From: an uncultured Acidobacteriota bacterium | Lineage (GTDB): Bacteria; Acidobacteriota; Blastocatellia; Pyrinomonadales; Pyrinomonadaceae | Reading direction: 5' to 3' | Length of the DNA stretch: 64,000 bases | NCBI GenBank assembly: GCA_937859595.1 | Contig: CALMAH010000014.1 | Span: 275,873-339,872 of the forward strand | Part shown: positions 15,798 through 25,161 of the stretch, piece by piece | Layout: every line of letters starts with the position of its first letter | Numbering within the stretch: the first letter of the stretch is position 1 | The notes under the pieces: generated by a model | Seen by the model: the letters and a program-made list of their open reading frames with translations, nothing else | Told to the model about the DNA's origin: nothing | Database searches by the model: none | Made by a program: the position numbers and the translations under genes

Positions 15798-15890
15798 TCA
15801 GGCAGTGGGTCTCAGCAGCCGCTTGAAACCGGCTTGTTCGAAGTGGTGGTCGGCGGTTAGTGCGTCAGAGATACGCAGATCGTCCATCAT
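15798..15890 (-). pseudogene. Truncated PIN-domain toxin (VapC-like), C-terminal fragment only
   Basis: The minus strand encodes about 30 residues containing LRISDALTADHHFEQAGFKR, the typical end of a PIN-domain ribonuclease, closed by TGA at 15798-15800. The N-terminal part with the catalytic acidic residues is absent. The fragment overlaps the end of the antitoxin frame in another phase, so a deletion has joined the antitoxin gene to the toxin tail. Confidence 0.7.
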
Positions 15891-16128
15891 CTCTCAAGTC
15901 ACGAGCCAGGGCTTCACCAATATATTGGTCGTGGCGTTCGGCAAGGTCGGGAATACCGCTGTCAATGACGCCGATCATCTTATCGAGCGGGTCGTCACGC
16001 AGCGGTTCGGAGCGGTTCGGCAGTTTATCGAGCGCGACATCCTCTACACGCCGGCCCTGCTCGTTAGCGGTCTCAGCCGGCTTTTCATAAATATTTTCGG
16101 GAACTTCTATGGTCAATGAATGGGTCAC
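15865..16128 (-). CDS. Orphan antitoxin-like protein (VapB-type partner of the lost toxin)
   Basis: The product starts VTHSLTIEVPENIYEKPAET (GTG at 16128) and includes DDPLDKMIGVIDSGIPDLAE, RHDQYIGEALARDLRD. Proteins of this pattern are commonly encoded just before PIN-domain toxins. AAAGGTGG precedes the GTG. The last residues (DGRSAYL) come from reading into the toxin remnant out of frame, so the natural C-terminus is altered. Confidence 0.65.
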   Translation of the reverse strand: MTHSLTIEVPENIYEKPAETANEQGRRVEDVALDKLPNRSEPLRDDPLDKMIGVIDSGIPDLAERHDQYIGEALARDLRDDGRSAYL

Positions 16129-16211
16129 GGCACCACCTTTACCGGAATTTAGCATAGTCGCCGCGTCCCGTTCATGATAGTTTCTCAACAACGGGCCAAC
16201 TACGACAGGGC

Positions 16212-17444
16212 ATGAACGGGGGCCAGGACTCGGGTGCGGAAATTGCGTATTCGTGTTCGGATGATATGAACGACAGCGGGACAGGGGTGCAGCCGGCTAC
16301 GGAGCGTGTGGCGGCGGACGTTATTGGCGGCAGCGGGCCGACGGTAATGGTCTTTGGCGGGCTTCACGGCAACGAGGCGGCGGGGCTAAAGGCGATCAGG
16401 CGGATGGCGGAGCCGCTGGAGGAGCTAAGGGACAAGCTGCGGGGCCGGGTGCTGCTGCTGGCGGGAAACCGGCGTGCGCTCGATCGCGGCGTGCGGTTCA
16501 TTGACAGCGATCTCAACCGCCACTGGACGGACGAGAACATCACGCGGAGCGACCCCGACTCTGCGATCCCGCCGCAGATGTCCGAAGACCTGGAACAGCG
16601 GGAACTGCTTGCGATAATCACGCCTGCGATCGCGGAGGCGCGGGGCGAGGTCTATGCTATCGACCTGCATTCCACATCGGCGGAGGGCGTGCCCTTTGCG
16701 ACGGTCGGCGACACGATGCGGAACCGGCGTTTTGCCCAGAGCCTGCCGGTGACCATACTGCTCGGGATCGAGGAACAGCTCGAAGGCACGCTACTTGAAT
16801 ACCTAAATAACATCGGAGCTGTAACACTCGGGTTTGAAGGCGGGCAGCACTATGCCGAAAAGACCGCCAGGACACATGAAGCGCTTGTGTGGCTTTCACT
16901 TATATCGGCGGGTGTCATAGCCCGCGAGGATCTGCCGGATGCGGAGCTTCACGCAGAGACCGTGAAAAATGCCACAGGAAGCCCGCGGATCTTAGAAGTG
17001 CGGTATCGGCACGCGATAGGCGAAGAGGACGATTTTTCGATGAATCCGGGTTATGAGAACTTTCAGCCTGTCAAGAGAGGCCAGCATGTCGCAGACGGAC
17101 GGTTTGGCCCGATAAAGGCGCCGGAAAGCGGGCTAATACTGATGCCGCTATACCAAAAGCTCGGCGAGGACGGATTTTTTATCGGGCGGGAGATAAGCCC
17201 CTTCTGGCTCTGGCTTTCGGCGATACTCAGGCGGATGAGGATACCGGACCTGGTTCATTTTCTTCCGGGCGTACATTCGACGGACGAGGGCCGCGAGGTG
17301 CTAAGGGTGGATACGGGCGTGGCGAGGCTCTTTCCGCTGCAGGTCTTCCACCTGCTCGGATTCAGAAAACTTCGCTGGCACGACCGCAGCCTTTTCGTCA
17401 GCCGGCGGCGACACGACCTGCACAGCCCGTTTGCCGACAGGTGA
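16212..17444 (+). CDS. Succinylglutamate desuccinylase/aspartoacylase family protein
   Basis: A 410-residue M14-like metallo-amidohydrolase. Zinc ligands are His and Glu in VFGGLHGNEAAG and a second His in AIDLHSTSAEG. The catalytic Glu is probably in LGFEGGQHY. FIDSDLNRHW is also characteristic. Relatives remove an acyl group from an amino acid or peptide. The C-terminal third (about 120 residues) is longer than in AstE, and its beta-rich part resembles the usual substrate-lid domain. It is followed after 57 bases by the GCS2-CBS fusion, so they probably share a small-molecule pathway. Confidence 0.8.
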   Translation: MNGGQDSGAEIAYSCSDDMNDSGTGVQPATERVAADVIGGSGPTVMVFGGLHGNEAAGLKAIRRMAEPLEELRDKLRGRVLLLAGNRRALDRGVRFIDSDLNRHWTDENITRSDPDSAIPPQMSEDLEQRELLAIITPAIAEARGEVYAIDLHSTSAEGVPFATVGDTMRNRRFAQSLPVTILLGIEEQLEGTLLEYLNNIGAVTLGFEGGQHYAEKTARTHEALVWLSLISAGVIAREDLPDAELHAETVKNATGSPRILEVRYRHAIGEEDDFSMNPGYENFQPVKRGQHVADGRFGPIKAPESGLILMPLYQKLGEDGFFIGREISPFWLWLSAILRRMRIPDLVHFLPGVHSTDEGREVLRVDTGVARLFPLQVFHLLGFRKLRWHDRSLFVSRRRHDLHSPFADR

Positions 17445-17501
17445 CCGGCCGGGCGCAGATCTCTCACAGAGACATGCCGAGGGAGTGCGGCACGAGAAGT
17501 T

Positions 17502-19475
17502 ATGGGAGACAAGACGGTACATCAGACCTCGGACGAGGCCCAGATCAGAGAATTTACAAAGGCGGTATTGAACGACCTGCACGCGATGGAAGAGATGCTG
17601 CGTTCGGGATCGCTGGAGCCGCACGCACGGCGGATAGGGGCCGAACAGGAGATGTTCCTGGTCGATTCTTCGCTGCACCCGGCGGCATATTCCGAACAGG
17701 CGATAGCGGCGTCCGGCGACCCCCGGCTGACGACGGAGATAGGGCAATTCAACCTTGAAGCGAATCTGACCCCGAGAGAGCTTGGCGGCGACTGTCTGCG
17801 AAGGATGGAGCAGGAGCTGGAAGAGGTCATCGGCGAGGTAAAACATGTGATGCGGCAGCGGCGAGGCGAGGTGGTGCTCTGCGGGATATTGCCTACGATA
17901 CAGGGCTCAGACCTAAAGGAGCAGAACCTGACACCACAGCCGCGCTATGCGGAACTCAACCGTGTGTTGACGGCGCTGCACGGCGACGACCGGTTTGTCC
18001 ACATTAAGGGACTTGACGAGATAAGGCTCTATCACAAGGACACCTTTATTGAATTTTGCAACACGAGCTTTCAGGTCCATCTACAGCCGCCGATAGCGGA
18101 ATTTACGAACGCCTATAACTGGGCACAGGCGATCTCGGCTCCGGTGCTGGCCCCGGCGGTCAATTCCCCGCTGCTGCTGGCTCACCGGCTCTGGCACGAA
18201 ACGCGGCTTGCCCTGTTTCAACACGCCGTGGACGAACGCTCGCAGATACATCATGAGCGGAGCCGCCCGGCACGCGTAACGTTCGGGCGCAGCTGGGTGA
18301 ACGATTCGATCGTGGAGATATTTCACGAGGACGTGGCTCGTTTCCGGATAATCCTGACACGCGACCTGGAAGAAAACTCGATGGAGACGCTAAGGCGGGG
18401 CGGGGTGCCGAGGCTAAAGGCCTGGAGCATGCACAACGGCACCGTCTGGCGATGGAACCGTCCGTGCTATGGGATAATGAACGGCAAGCCGGGGCTGAGG
18501 ATAGAGGCCCGCTATCTGCCGGCGGGGCCAACGATACTCGACGAGATGGCGAATGCGGCGTTCTTTATCGGGCTGATGGAGGCGCTGCCGCGCGAATTTG
18601 GCGACGTGAGAATGAGAATGTCATTTGACGACGCGAAGACCAATTTTTTCACTGTGGCGAGGTACGGGCTGCGGTCGCAGATAACCTGGCTTGACGGGCG
18701 TTCGCACAGCACACCGCAGCTGATCCTGGACGAGCTGCTGCCGCTGGCCCGCCAGGGTCTGGAGCGCGCGGGGATAGACGGAGAGGACATTGGCCGCTAT
18801 CTCGGCACGCTTGAGGAGCGTGTGGAACGCGAGATGAGCGGGGCACGCTGGATGCTGGATTCGATAGCAAGGATGGACCCGGCGGCGAAGCAGAACGTAA
18901 GGATGAGGACGCTGGTGGCGGCGATGGTAGAGAACCAGAACGCGCGGCTGCCGCTGCACGAATGGCCGCTGGCCACGATAAGGGACCGCTCAGAATGGAT
19001 AGATAATTTTCGAACGGTGGAGCAATTTATGTCGCGCGATCTTTTTACGGTAAGGCCCGGAGACGTGCTTGACCTGGCGGCGAGCCTGATGGAATGGAAA
19101 CACGTCCGCCACGTACCTGTAGAGGACGACCAGGGGCGGCTGGTGGGGCTGATCTCGCATCGCGACCTGCTCTCGCTGCTGGCGACGGAACGCGAGCGGG
19201 CGGCGGGCGACCTGCTGGTCTCGGACGTGATGAAGACGGAGCTGGCGACGATACCGCCGGAGACGCGGACGCTGGACGCACTTTATATGATGCGCGAGCG
19301 GGGCATCGGATGTCTGCCGGTCTGCAGAGACGGGAAATTGGTGGGAATGATAACCGCTCACGATTTTTTGACGGTCTCGACACGGCTGCTGGAAGAGCGG
19401 CTTCGCCAGGAAGAGCTGGGTCCGGAGCCTACTTCCGACGAGCTTAGAGCGGAGAACGCGGTGGGCGGACAATGA
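17502..19475 (+). CDS. GCS2-type carboxylate-amine ligase fused to tandem CBS domains
   Basis: A 657-residue protein. Residues 1 to about 490 form a glutamate-cysteine-ligase-2-like catalytic region: RRIGAEQEMFLVD, TTEIGQFNLEANLTP, FCNTSFQVHLQPP and GLRIEARYLPAGPT. The C-terminal part carries two CBS modules (MSRDLFTVRPGDVLDLAASL ... VSDVMKTELATIPPETRT) that normally bind adenine nucleotides and gate activity. The expected chemistry is ATP-dependent amide formation; the substrates are unknown. The ATG at 17502 has GAGAAG just before it. Gene order with an aspartoacylase-like hydrolase suggests a make/break pair. Confidence 0.8.
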   Translation: MGDKTVHQTSDEAQIREFTKAVLNDLHAMEEMLRSGSLEPHARRIGAEQEMFLVDSSLHPAAYSEQAIAASGDPRLTTEIGQFNLEANLTPRELGGDCLRRMEQELEEVIGEVKHVMRQRRGEVVLCGILPTIQGSDLKEQNLTPQPRYAELNRVLTALHGDDRFVHIKGLDEIRLYHKDTFIEFCNTSFQVHLQPPIAEFTNAYNWAQAISAPVLAPAVNSPLLLAHRLWHETRLALFQHAVDERSQIHHERSRPARVTFGRSWVNDSIVEIFHEDVARFRIILTRDLEENSMETLRRGGVPRLKAWSMHNGTVWRWNRPCYGIMNGKPGLRIEARYLPAGPTILDEMANAAFFIGLMEALPREFGDVRMRMSFDDAKTNFFTVARYGLRSQITWLDGRSHSTPQLILDELLPLARQGLERAGIDGEDIGRYLGTLEERVEREMSGARWMLDSIARMDPAAKQNVRMRTLVAAMVENQNARLPLHEWPLATIRDRSEWIDNFRTVEQFMSRDLFTVRPGDVLDLAASLMEWKHVRHVPVEDDQGRLVGLISHRDLLSLLATERERAAGDLLVSDVMKTELATIPPETRTLDALYMMRERGIGCLPVCRDGKLVGMITAHDFLTVSTRLLEERLRQEELGPEPTSDELRAENAVGGQ

Positions 19476-19601
19476 AACCCTGCGGCCGCCCCGGCCGTAT
19501 CAGTCCACAATAATAGCGAATGAATAAGTGCCCGCCGCAGGCCTCCGGGGTCCGCAGACGGGCTATGCTCTCACGCTCTTCATGATCGACAGAGGCAATA
19601 T

Positions 19602-20588
19602 ATGAACTTGAGATATTTTATCCTGCTGCTATTTCTTTTCGCGCTCGGGAATGGGTCTGCGGCCGCTCAGACGGCGTCGCCGATAATGATAGTGCTCAAC
19701 AAAGCGGACAACGACGCTGTGTTCGTCGATCCGGTCGCGATGAAAGTGCTCGGCAAGGTGGCGGTGGGCACAGGGCCGCACGAAGTGGTGTTTTCGGAAG
19801 ACGGCAGGCTGGCATTTGCGGTGAACTATGGTGCGCAGACGCCCGGCAACAGCATCTCGGTGCTGGACGTGGCCGCAAGAAAAGAACTGCGTCGGGTGGA
19901 CCTGGGGCCGTTGATGCGTCCGCACGGGATACAGGTGATCGGCGGAAAGGCCTATTTCACGGCCGAGACCAACCGGGCGATAGCAAGATACGATCCGGAA
20001 GCGAACAAGGTGGACTGGATAATGGGAACAGGCCAGAACGGTTCGCACATGATAGCGGGCAGCCGCGACCAGAGGCGATTTTACACCGCGAATATCGGCT
20101 CGGACACGGTGACGGCATTCATGTTTCAAAATGTGCCGCCGGCGGGTTCGCAGATAGTGCAGATACCGACGGGACGGCAGCCGGAAGCGATAGATATGTC
20201 GCCGGACGGCAAAGAGGTCTGGGTGGGGCTGAACCAGGACGGCGGCATCGATGTGATAGACACGGCGACGAACAAGGTGGTGCGGCGCGTGGACCTGGGC
20301 GGGCGGCCATATCGAGTTCGCTTTACGCCGGATGGGAAATATGTGGTCAATCCGACGTGGCCGTCGAATGAACTCATCATCGTGGACGCCGCTACAAAAG
20401 AGATCGTAAAACGCATCAAGATGGAAAGCGTGCCTTTTGGGATAGATTTCACACGCGACGGCAAATATGCCTTTGTGACCGCGATAAAACCCGACCTGGT
20501 TTACAAAGTAAACCTTGAGACGGGTACCATAGAGGGCAGCGTTGAGACCGGCAACCAGCCGGACGGCATCGCCCTGTTCGGGATGTAA
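19602..20588 (+). CDS. YncE-type beta-propeller exported protein
   Basis: The product has a signal peptide (MNLRYFILLLFLFALGNGSA, cleavage after AAAQ), then repeats of the YVTN type: VAVGTGPHEVVFSEDGRLAF, VDLGPLMRPHGIQVIGGKAY, IPTGRQPEAIDMSPDGKEVW, VDLGGRPYRVRFTPDGKYVV. These build a seven-bladed propeller in the periplasm. The family is used for binding and its ligand is unknown. AGAGG sits before the ATG at 19602. It is a monocistronic unit with a terminator at 20611-20667. Confidence 0.85.
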   Translation: MNLRYFILLLFLFALGNGSAAAQTASPIMIVLNKADNDAVFVDPVAMKVLGKVAVGTGPHEVVFSEDGRLAFAVNYGAQTPGNSISVLDVAARKELRRVDLGPLMRPHGIQVIGGKAYFTAETNRAIARYDPEANKVDWIMGTGQNGSHMIAGSRDQRRFYTANIGSDTVTAFMFQNVPPAGSQIVQIPTGRQPEAIDMSPDGKEVWVGLNQDGGIDVIDTATNKVVRRVDLGGRPYRVRFTPDGKYVVNPTWPSNELIIVDAATKEIVKRIKMESVPFGIDFTRDGKYAFVTAIKPDLVYKVNLETGTIEGSVETGNQPDGIALFGM

Positions 20589-20610
20589 CCCCCTTAAGAT
20601 CAACTAATTA

Positions 20611-20667
20611 GCGGGCACCGGGAAGCGGCCAGAAACGGTCTCTTCCGGGGTGTCCGCTTTTGTTTTC
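20611..20667 (+). terminator. Rho-independent terminator after the beta-propeller gene
   Basis: GCGGGCACC-GGGAAG pairs with CTTCCGGGGTGTCCGC and is followed by TTTTGTTTT. Confidence 0.8.
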
Positions 20668-20931
20668 GCGAGTCGGCGATACTCTTGTTTTTCTTCCTTT
20701 ACCTCTTTGGGACATCGGAACCGCAAAGCCATCCGTCCGGGAAAACTGTCTATTCTTGTAACCGGTCCGTCCCGCGGGCGTCAGTAATTATTAGACGTGT
20801 GTAATTTTTATTCATTATTCATATACGCACGTTGCGGGCCGCGGTGCGGCTTTTGACAATACGAACCGTGCCGCGGCATTGGACCGGGGAGCGGCAAACT
20901 GCCGCAATACTTTTAATTAGGAGAAGGAAAG
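20668..20931. other. Non-coding leader region of the LRR gene
   Basis: No gene is seen. The region has several GC-rich inverted repeats (CCGCGG and GTGCGGC/GCCGC elements, 20835-20905), including GCGGCAAACTGCCGC just before TTTTAATTAGGAGAAGG. The promoter could not be placed with confidence. Confidence 0.5.
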
Positions 20932-21435
20932 ATGAGAGCAATAATTCTAACGTCAATGATCATCTGTTTGGGGATAGTTTCGGCGGCTGCCAACGTGAAT
21001 AGAGAAGAAGCGGCGGTAGCGGCAATAAAGGAACTTGGCGGAACGGTGGAATATGGCGAGGGCAGACGGGCAAGGAACGTTGTCAGTGTTGACCTAAGCG
21101 GAAGCAAAGCGGGAAACGCGGACCTGCGACACCTGGTGGGGCTGAAATACGTAAGAGACCTCAACCTGAGCGGCACTTCGATCTCGACCGGCACGCAGTA
21201 CATCGCTTTTTTGAAAGAGCTAAGGACGCTGGACCTTTCGGGAACAAACGTGGACGACGACAATCTCGCACGGCTGTCGAATCTCAAAAAGCTTGAGAAG
21301 ATCTCGCTTCGCGGGACTGCGGTAACGGAAGAGGGCGTGAGATCGATCGCCCGCATCTCAACGCTGAAGACGATCGACATCGCAAGGGCACAAACGGCGG
21401 ATGCCGCGTTGCAGCTGGTGTCTATGCTCTTTTGA
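20932..21435 (+). CDS. Small exported leucine-rich-repeat protein
   Basis: A 167-residue protein with a short signal sequence (MRAIILTSMIICLGIVSAAA). It is followed by four or five repeats with LRR spacing: VVSVDLSGSKAGNADLRHL, VRDLNLSGTSISTGTQYIAF, LRTLDLSGTNVDDDNLARLS, LEKISLRGTAVTEEGVRSIA, LKTIDIARA. The spacing resembles the bacterial or ribonuclease-inhibitor type. TAGGAGAAGG precedes the ATG. Probably a periplasmic or surface binding protein. Confidence 0.8.
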   Translation: MRAIILTSMIICLGIVSAAANVNREEAAVAAIKELGGTVEYGEGRRARNVVSVDLSGSKAGNADLRHLVGLKYVRDLNLSGTSISTGTQYIAFLKELRTLDLSGTNVDDDNLARLSNLKKLEKISLRGTAVTEEGVRSIARISTLKTIDIARAQTADAALQLVSMLF

Positions 21436-21455
21436 TATGGCCCCAACCAGGATAC

Positions 21456-21490
21456 GGCCCGGGACAGAACGTTTCCGGGCCTTTATTTTT
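21456..21490 (+). terminator. Rho-independent terminator after the LRR gene
   Basis: GGCCCGG pairs with CCGGGCC across a loop, followed by TTTATTTTTATT. Confidence 0.85.
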
Positions 21491-21570
21491 ATTGTGATGT
21501 GGGTGGATAATTCGAGGAACGGCAGCTTGCGGCCGCCGTTCCGTTGATAAAGATCAGAATAATTTGGGGC

Positions 21571-24500
21571 TTACGGCAAAGTGTTCCAGGCCGGGACGAC
21601 AACGCGTATCGGGCTTGAGCGGTTGCCTACATTATCGTCCGCAAAGGCCTCGACGACCTTCGCCGTCGGCAAGTGAAGAAAGAATGTCCCGGTGTATATC
21701 TGGAACGGCCCCGTTTCACCGACACGATAGTAAACCGTCTGCACTCCGGACTCGGTGTCAGCAGCGTTGATGGTGATCAACCGCCCCTGTCCCGTCCTGT
21801 GGCTATACTCCAGACTAACCAAAGGAGCAGTTACGTCCTGAGCCGCCGTCCCAGTAACCCGAACGTGCGCCGGAACAACCGTATCATACGTCCCATCGCC
21901 ATTCGAATCGTAGCTTAGGTCTGGCACCCCTTGCGGATTGAACGTAAGCAAACATTCCACATTTGGCGGAAGATCCAGATCGATATAGCGAATCGCCAGA
22001 TTCGGCGAGCTATTACCGACCCCCTTGAGCACCTCGATATCAATCGAATCTGTCCCTGTCATGAATTTGATGGTGTATTCGCCTATGTCTGCGGGCAGAG
22101 ATAACCCGTGATAGCCGATATTGACCTCGTCGGCATAAATTCCGCCGTGATAGCCCACGCCTGGAACTGAGAGTTCGAAACCGTCATCGCCAAGAGGAGT
22201 GTTGGTGTTACCCTCATTGTCAGTAATATCCAAACGGTCAACTCCTTCGATTGTAGCGTAGTACATCTCCACTTTCGGCGGCGTCTGTGCGCCGGTGGGG
22301 ACTCCTTTATCCAAAATTACCATCTTCATTGCTGCCTCCGTATTTTGATGTAGAGTACCACCAACCAATGCCTGATTTGGCAATTCCAGGATTTCCAAAA
22401 CCTCTTCAAGTATCTCAGTTGCCTTAACCAAACCGAGGTGTTCGTAAGCTTCGTCTTGTGAAGAACTCTCTGACACAAATCCTATGACAGTTGCATTCGG
22501 CGCGTTAAAATTCAGCCCACTCGGGCAGTTCGCGATTTCACACCTTTCTGCACTCAGCCTCGGCACAGTCTTGTCCCCTGGACCGAGTTTTGATCGAATC
22601 CGAAGGTCAAGGCGTGTAACCGATAGCGGTTTCTTTGCAATCGGCCGGGCTACGATCTGTTCAATAGTGTCGGCCCCTCTACGCTCGCCGAATATGTGAA
22701 AATAATCGACTCCGCTAGTATCGCCTCGCCAGTCATCCTGACCTGCAAAGCCATGAAACAATTCATTGTTAAGATAGGGTGCGGTCGGAAATCGATCATT
22801 GAAGAACTCGAATATTTGTGGGTAGTCATACTCCTCGGGAAACGTGCCGTTCCCATTTATATCGAAGGTTTCTTCCGCAAAGGGGCTCCCGCCTAAGTCA
22901 AAGTATGCTTCTGAGGGCAAAAGCTCGTGCGCAGCAAGTGATTCGATCGCTATATTCTTAACTCTTGGAGGCGAGGCTCGTAGTGCAGTTTTACCAAGAA
23001 TGCCTTCGAGGGATTTAGGTTTTCCGGTTTCGATAACTTGCAGAGCTTCCGGTGCCCCAAGAAACGGTGAGCCAATCGAAATCATTTTCCGAACGCTATG
23101 GTCTTGCGGATTTGAAATTATGTAGCGACGTGCAAGCAACCCGCCCATACTGTGTGCGACGAGATCGACCTTGGTTCCGGGATGAAATTTCTGTATGCAG
23201 CCGATATAGTCCTTTAGCTTTTGCGCATTCTCAATGTTACTGAGTCGCCAGTCATATGCGAACACAAACAGCGTGGGTGAGTTAAATCGCTGTTGCAAAT
23301 CACAGCCTTGCGTGGTTCGCCTACCCGGAATACCATCAACCAAATATTCTCTGAGACCACCTGACACCCCCAGCGTCTGCAATAACGGACCGTAGATTGG
23401 CTTTAGCTCTCCTGGAAGAAGGTAACGAATAACGTCTGTGGCAATAATGTTGGCATTGTTTGATGGCAGCAATCTGTCAAGGTTGCTCCCAGTGAAAATA
23501 GATGGTCCCAACCCCGGCCATCGCTCTGGCGGCGTGCCGCTACCGGTTACTTCGGCCAGTCTGCTTCCCGTTATGCCCGGAATAAAAATAACAGGAGTTC
23601 CGGCGCGTTCTGCTCGGACGATCAGGTTGCCATTATTTGTGACTAGGTGAAAGGCGAGGCGGTGGTCGCCGGGGCTTTGGGCTGTTGAGCCGGGAGTTCT
23701 GACGCCTGCCAGATGGTCATATACATTGATGGCCGTGACGGTGCGTCCGTCGACCGTGTCGCCTAACTGTATGACCGGAACCGGAACGGCGGGGCGTTCG
23801 CGAAGTACGCCGCCTACATTTTTGATCTGTGTCGTGACCGTCCATAATCCTGGCTGATCGCTGAACGGACGGTTTGGGTTGTCGCTGGCCACGTTTGGGG
23901 TTCCCTGAAATGAGACAACGAATATATCGTCTTCGATTCCCTTTGCCCCGGCTTCCTGATGCGTAACGGCGATCCGATCCAACTGGTCAAACGAACTGAA
24001 AACTATCGGCGTGCCGCCCGTGGTAAAACCAAGCTCGCCCGGCATGCAGGTCTCTCCGGGGTCGCACCAGCCGTCATCGTTGCCGCCCGGGGCAGAAATA
24101 TCTTCGATAAGCCTTCCCGCGAGCCTGACTATTTGCCGGGTGCCCTTGTCCTCGTCTATCTCAATAGAAGCAAAAATGCCCGGCCCGGGATTTGTGCCCA
24201 ATGCATCGGCCCCGACCTGATTCAGGTCGCCGTAAAATGTGATCACCTCATTTGTTTTACTGATCGCAGGACTTTGCCCAACCGATGTAAAGCCGTCAAT
24301 TATGCCTGCTATGACATCGGATTTGGCCAGATCGTATGAATATATCATTATCGGGTCTGTCTGGTTTGCTCCTGCACGAAGAACAATATCTCCGTAGTTG
24401 CTGATCGTTGGTCGAAGAGAATCGCCGGTCGAAGGAAACTGCAATAATGAAAAATGCGGCCTGATCCCTGTTGTAAGGATCGTGGTGTCGTTTCCGATAC

Positions 24501-25071
24501 GGGTTACATAAACCGGCTGCCCGAAATTGTTGATGCTTATCGAGCTGGCATATATCTGATTGAAATCATTGAAACCACCCGCACCGTTTGCTGCCGCCAC
24601 AAGCGTATAATCGCTCACATCGTTTATTCGACGCAGGAAATTTTGCGCAGGCGTGGTGCCGGAAATAAATGTTTGTTGGATAACTTGCCGGAAATCGTTT
24701 ATCTTTACTCTGCCTCCGACAAAGTTGATCGGATTACCGCTGAACTCCGGCATCAGGTCAACATTCGACTGGCCTATTCGGCTCAGGAATACGGTTCCGC
24801 CGCCTGTGGTAAATCTTCCGGAAAAGGCAACATCACCAAAATCATTGATCGAAGGTGCTGCAAACACTTGTAGATTTGAACTGCTCGCCTCGACGATCTC
24901 ATAACGATAGAACTTTCTGGGTTCAGTCTGCGAGAATCCTGCCTGAACCAACACTAATAACAATAAAGCGCTAATCGCTCTTAAATTTTCATCTGCGTAC
25001 TCCTTACAATATGCAAGGAAGAAACCGGAAACGAACAGGACCTTTTGCATAGACCGCATCGGTTTCTCCAT
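21571..25071 (-). CDS. Large secreted protein with LCAT-like lipase/acyltransferase domain
   Basis: An 1166-residue protein. The N-terminal half has beta-propeller-like repeats (ISNYGDIVLRAG, SINDFGDVAFSGRF). An alpha/beta-hydrolase of the lecithin:cholesterol acyltransferase group spans roughly residues 500-800: FIPGITGSRLAEV, FAYDWRLSNIENAQ and the nucleophile elbow DLVAHSMGGLLARRY. The C-terminal 300 residues look like beta-sandwich domains. The frame opens at an ATG at 25071 but there is no Shine-Dalgarno there. AAGGAG (25000-25005) and ATG (24990-24992) lie 79 bases downstream in another phase and reach a stop after three codons. One extra A would give MKNLRAISALLLLVLVQAGF, a perfect signal peptide, so a frameshift or sequencing error at about 24985-24989 is likely. 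Confidence 0.75.
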   Translation of the reverse strand: MEKPMRSMQKVLFVSGFFLAYCKEYADENLRAISALLLLVLVQAGFSQTEPRKFYRYEIVEASSSNLQVFAAPSINDFGDVAFSGRFTTGGGTVFLSRIGQSNVDLMPEFSGNPINFVGGRVKINDFRQVIQQTFISGTTPAQNFLRRINDVSDYTLVAAANGAGGFNDFNQIYASSISINNFGQPVYVTRIGNDTTILTTGIRPHFSLLQFPSTGDSLRPTISNYGDIVLRAGANQTDPIMIYSYDLAKSDVIAGIIDGFTSVGQSPAISKTNEVITFYGDLNQVGADALGTNPGPGIFASIEIDEDKGTRQIVRLAGRLIEDISAPGGNDDGWCDPGETCMPGELGFTTGGTPIVFSSFDQLDRIAVTHQEAGAKGIEDDIFVVSFQGTPNVASDNPNRPFSDQPGLWTVTTQIKNVGGVLRERPAVPVPVIQLGDTVDGRTVTAINVYDHLAGVRTPGSTAQSPGDHRLAFHLVTNNGNLIVRAERAGTPVIFIPGITGSRLAEVTGSGTPPERWPGLGPSIFTGSNLDRLLPSNNANIIATDVIRYLLPGELKPIYGPLLQTLGVSGGLREYLVDGIPGRRTTQGCDLQQRFNSPTLFVFAYDWRLSNIENAQKLKDYIGCIQKFHPGTKVDLVAHSMGGLLARRYIISNPQDHSVRKMISIGSPFLGAPEALQVIETGKPKSLEGILGKTALRASPPRVKNIAIESLAAHELLPSEAYFDLGGSPFAEETFDINGNGTFPEEYDYPQIFEFFNDRFPTAPYLNNELFHGFAGQDDWRGDTSGVDYFHIFGERRGADTIEQIVARPIAKKPLSVTRLDLRIRSKLGPGDKTVPRLSAERCEIANCPSGLNFNAPNATVIGFVSESSSQDEAYEHLGLVKATEILEEVLEILELPNQALVGGTLHQNTEAAMKMVILDKGVPTGAQTPPKVEMYYATIEGVDRLDITDNEGNTNTPLGDDGFELSVPGVGYHGGIYADEVNIGYHGLSLPADIGEYTIKFMTGTDSIDIEVLKGVGNSSPNLAIRYIDLDLPPNVECLLTFNPQGVPDLSYDSNGDGTYDTVVPAHVRVTGTAAQDVTAPLVSLEYSHRTGQGRLITINAADTESGVQTVYYRVGETGPFQIYTGTFFLHLPTAKVVEAFADDNVGNRSSPIRVVVPAWNTLP

Positions 25072-25161
25072 AGAAAGAGGTTGTGCCCCCGCTATGTTTT
25101 ACGCTAAGATGTGTTTGCTAATGTTAAACGCATCTGTTGTCCTAAACACGGCAGAGGCTGT

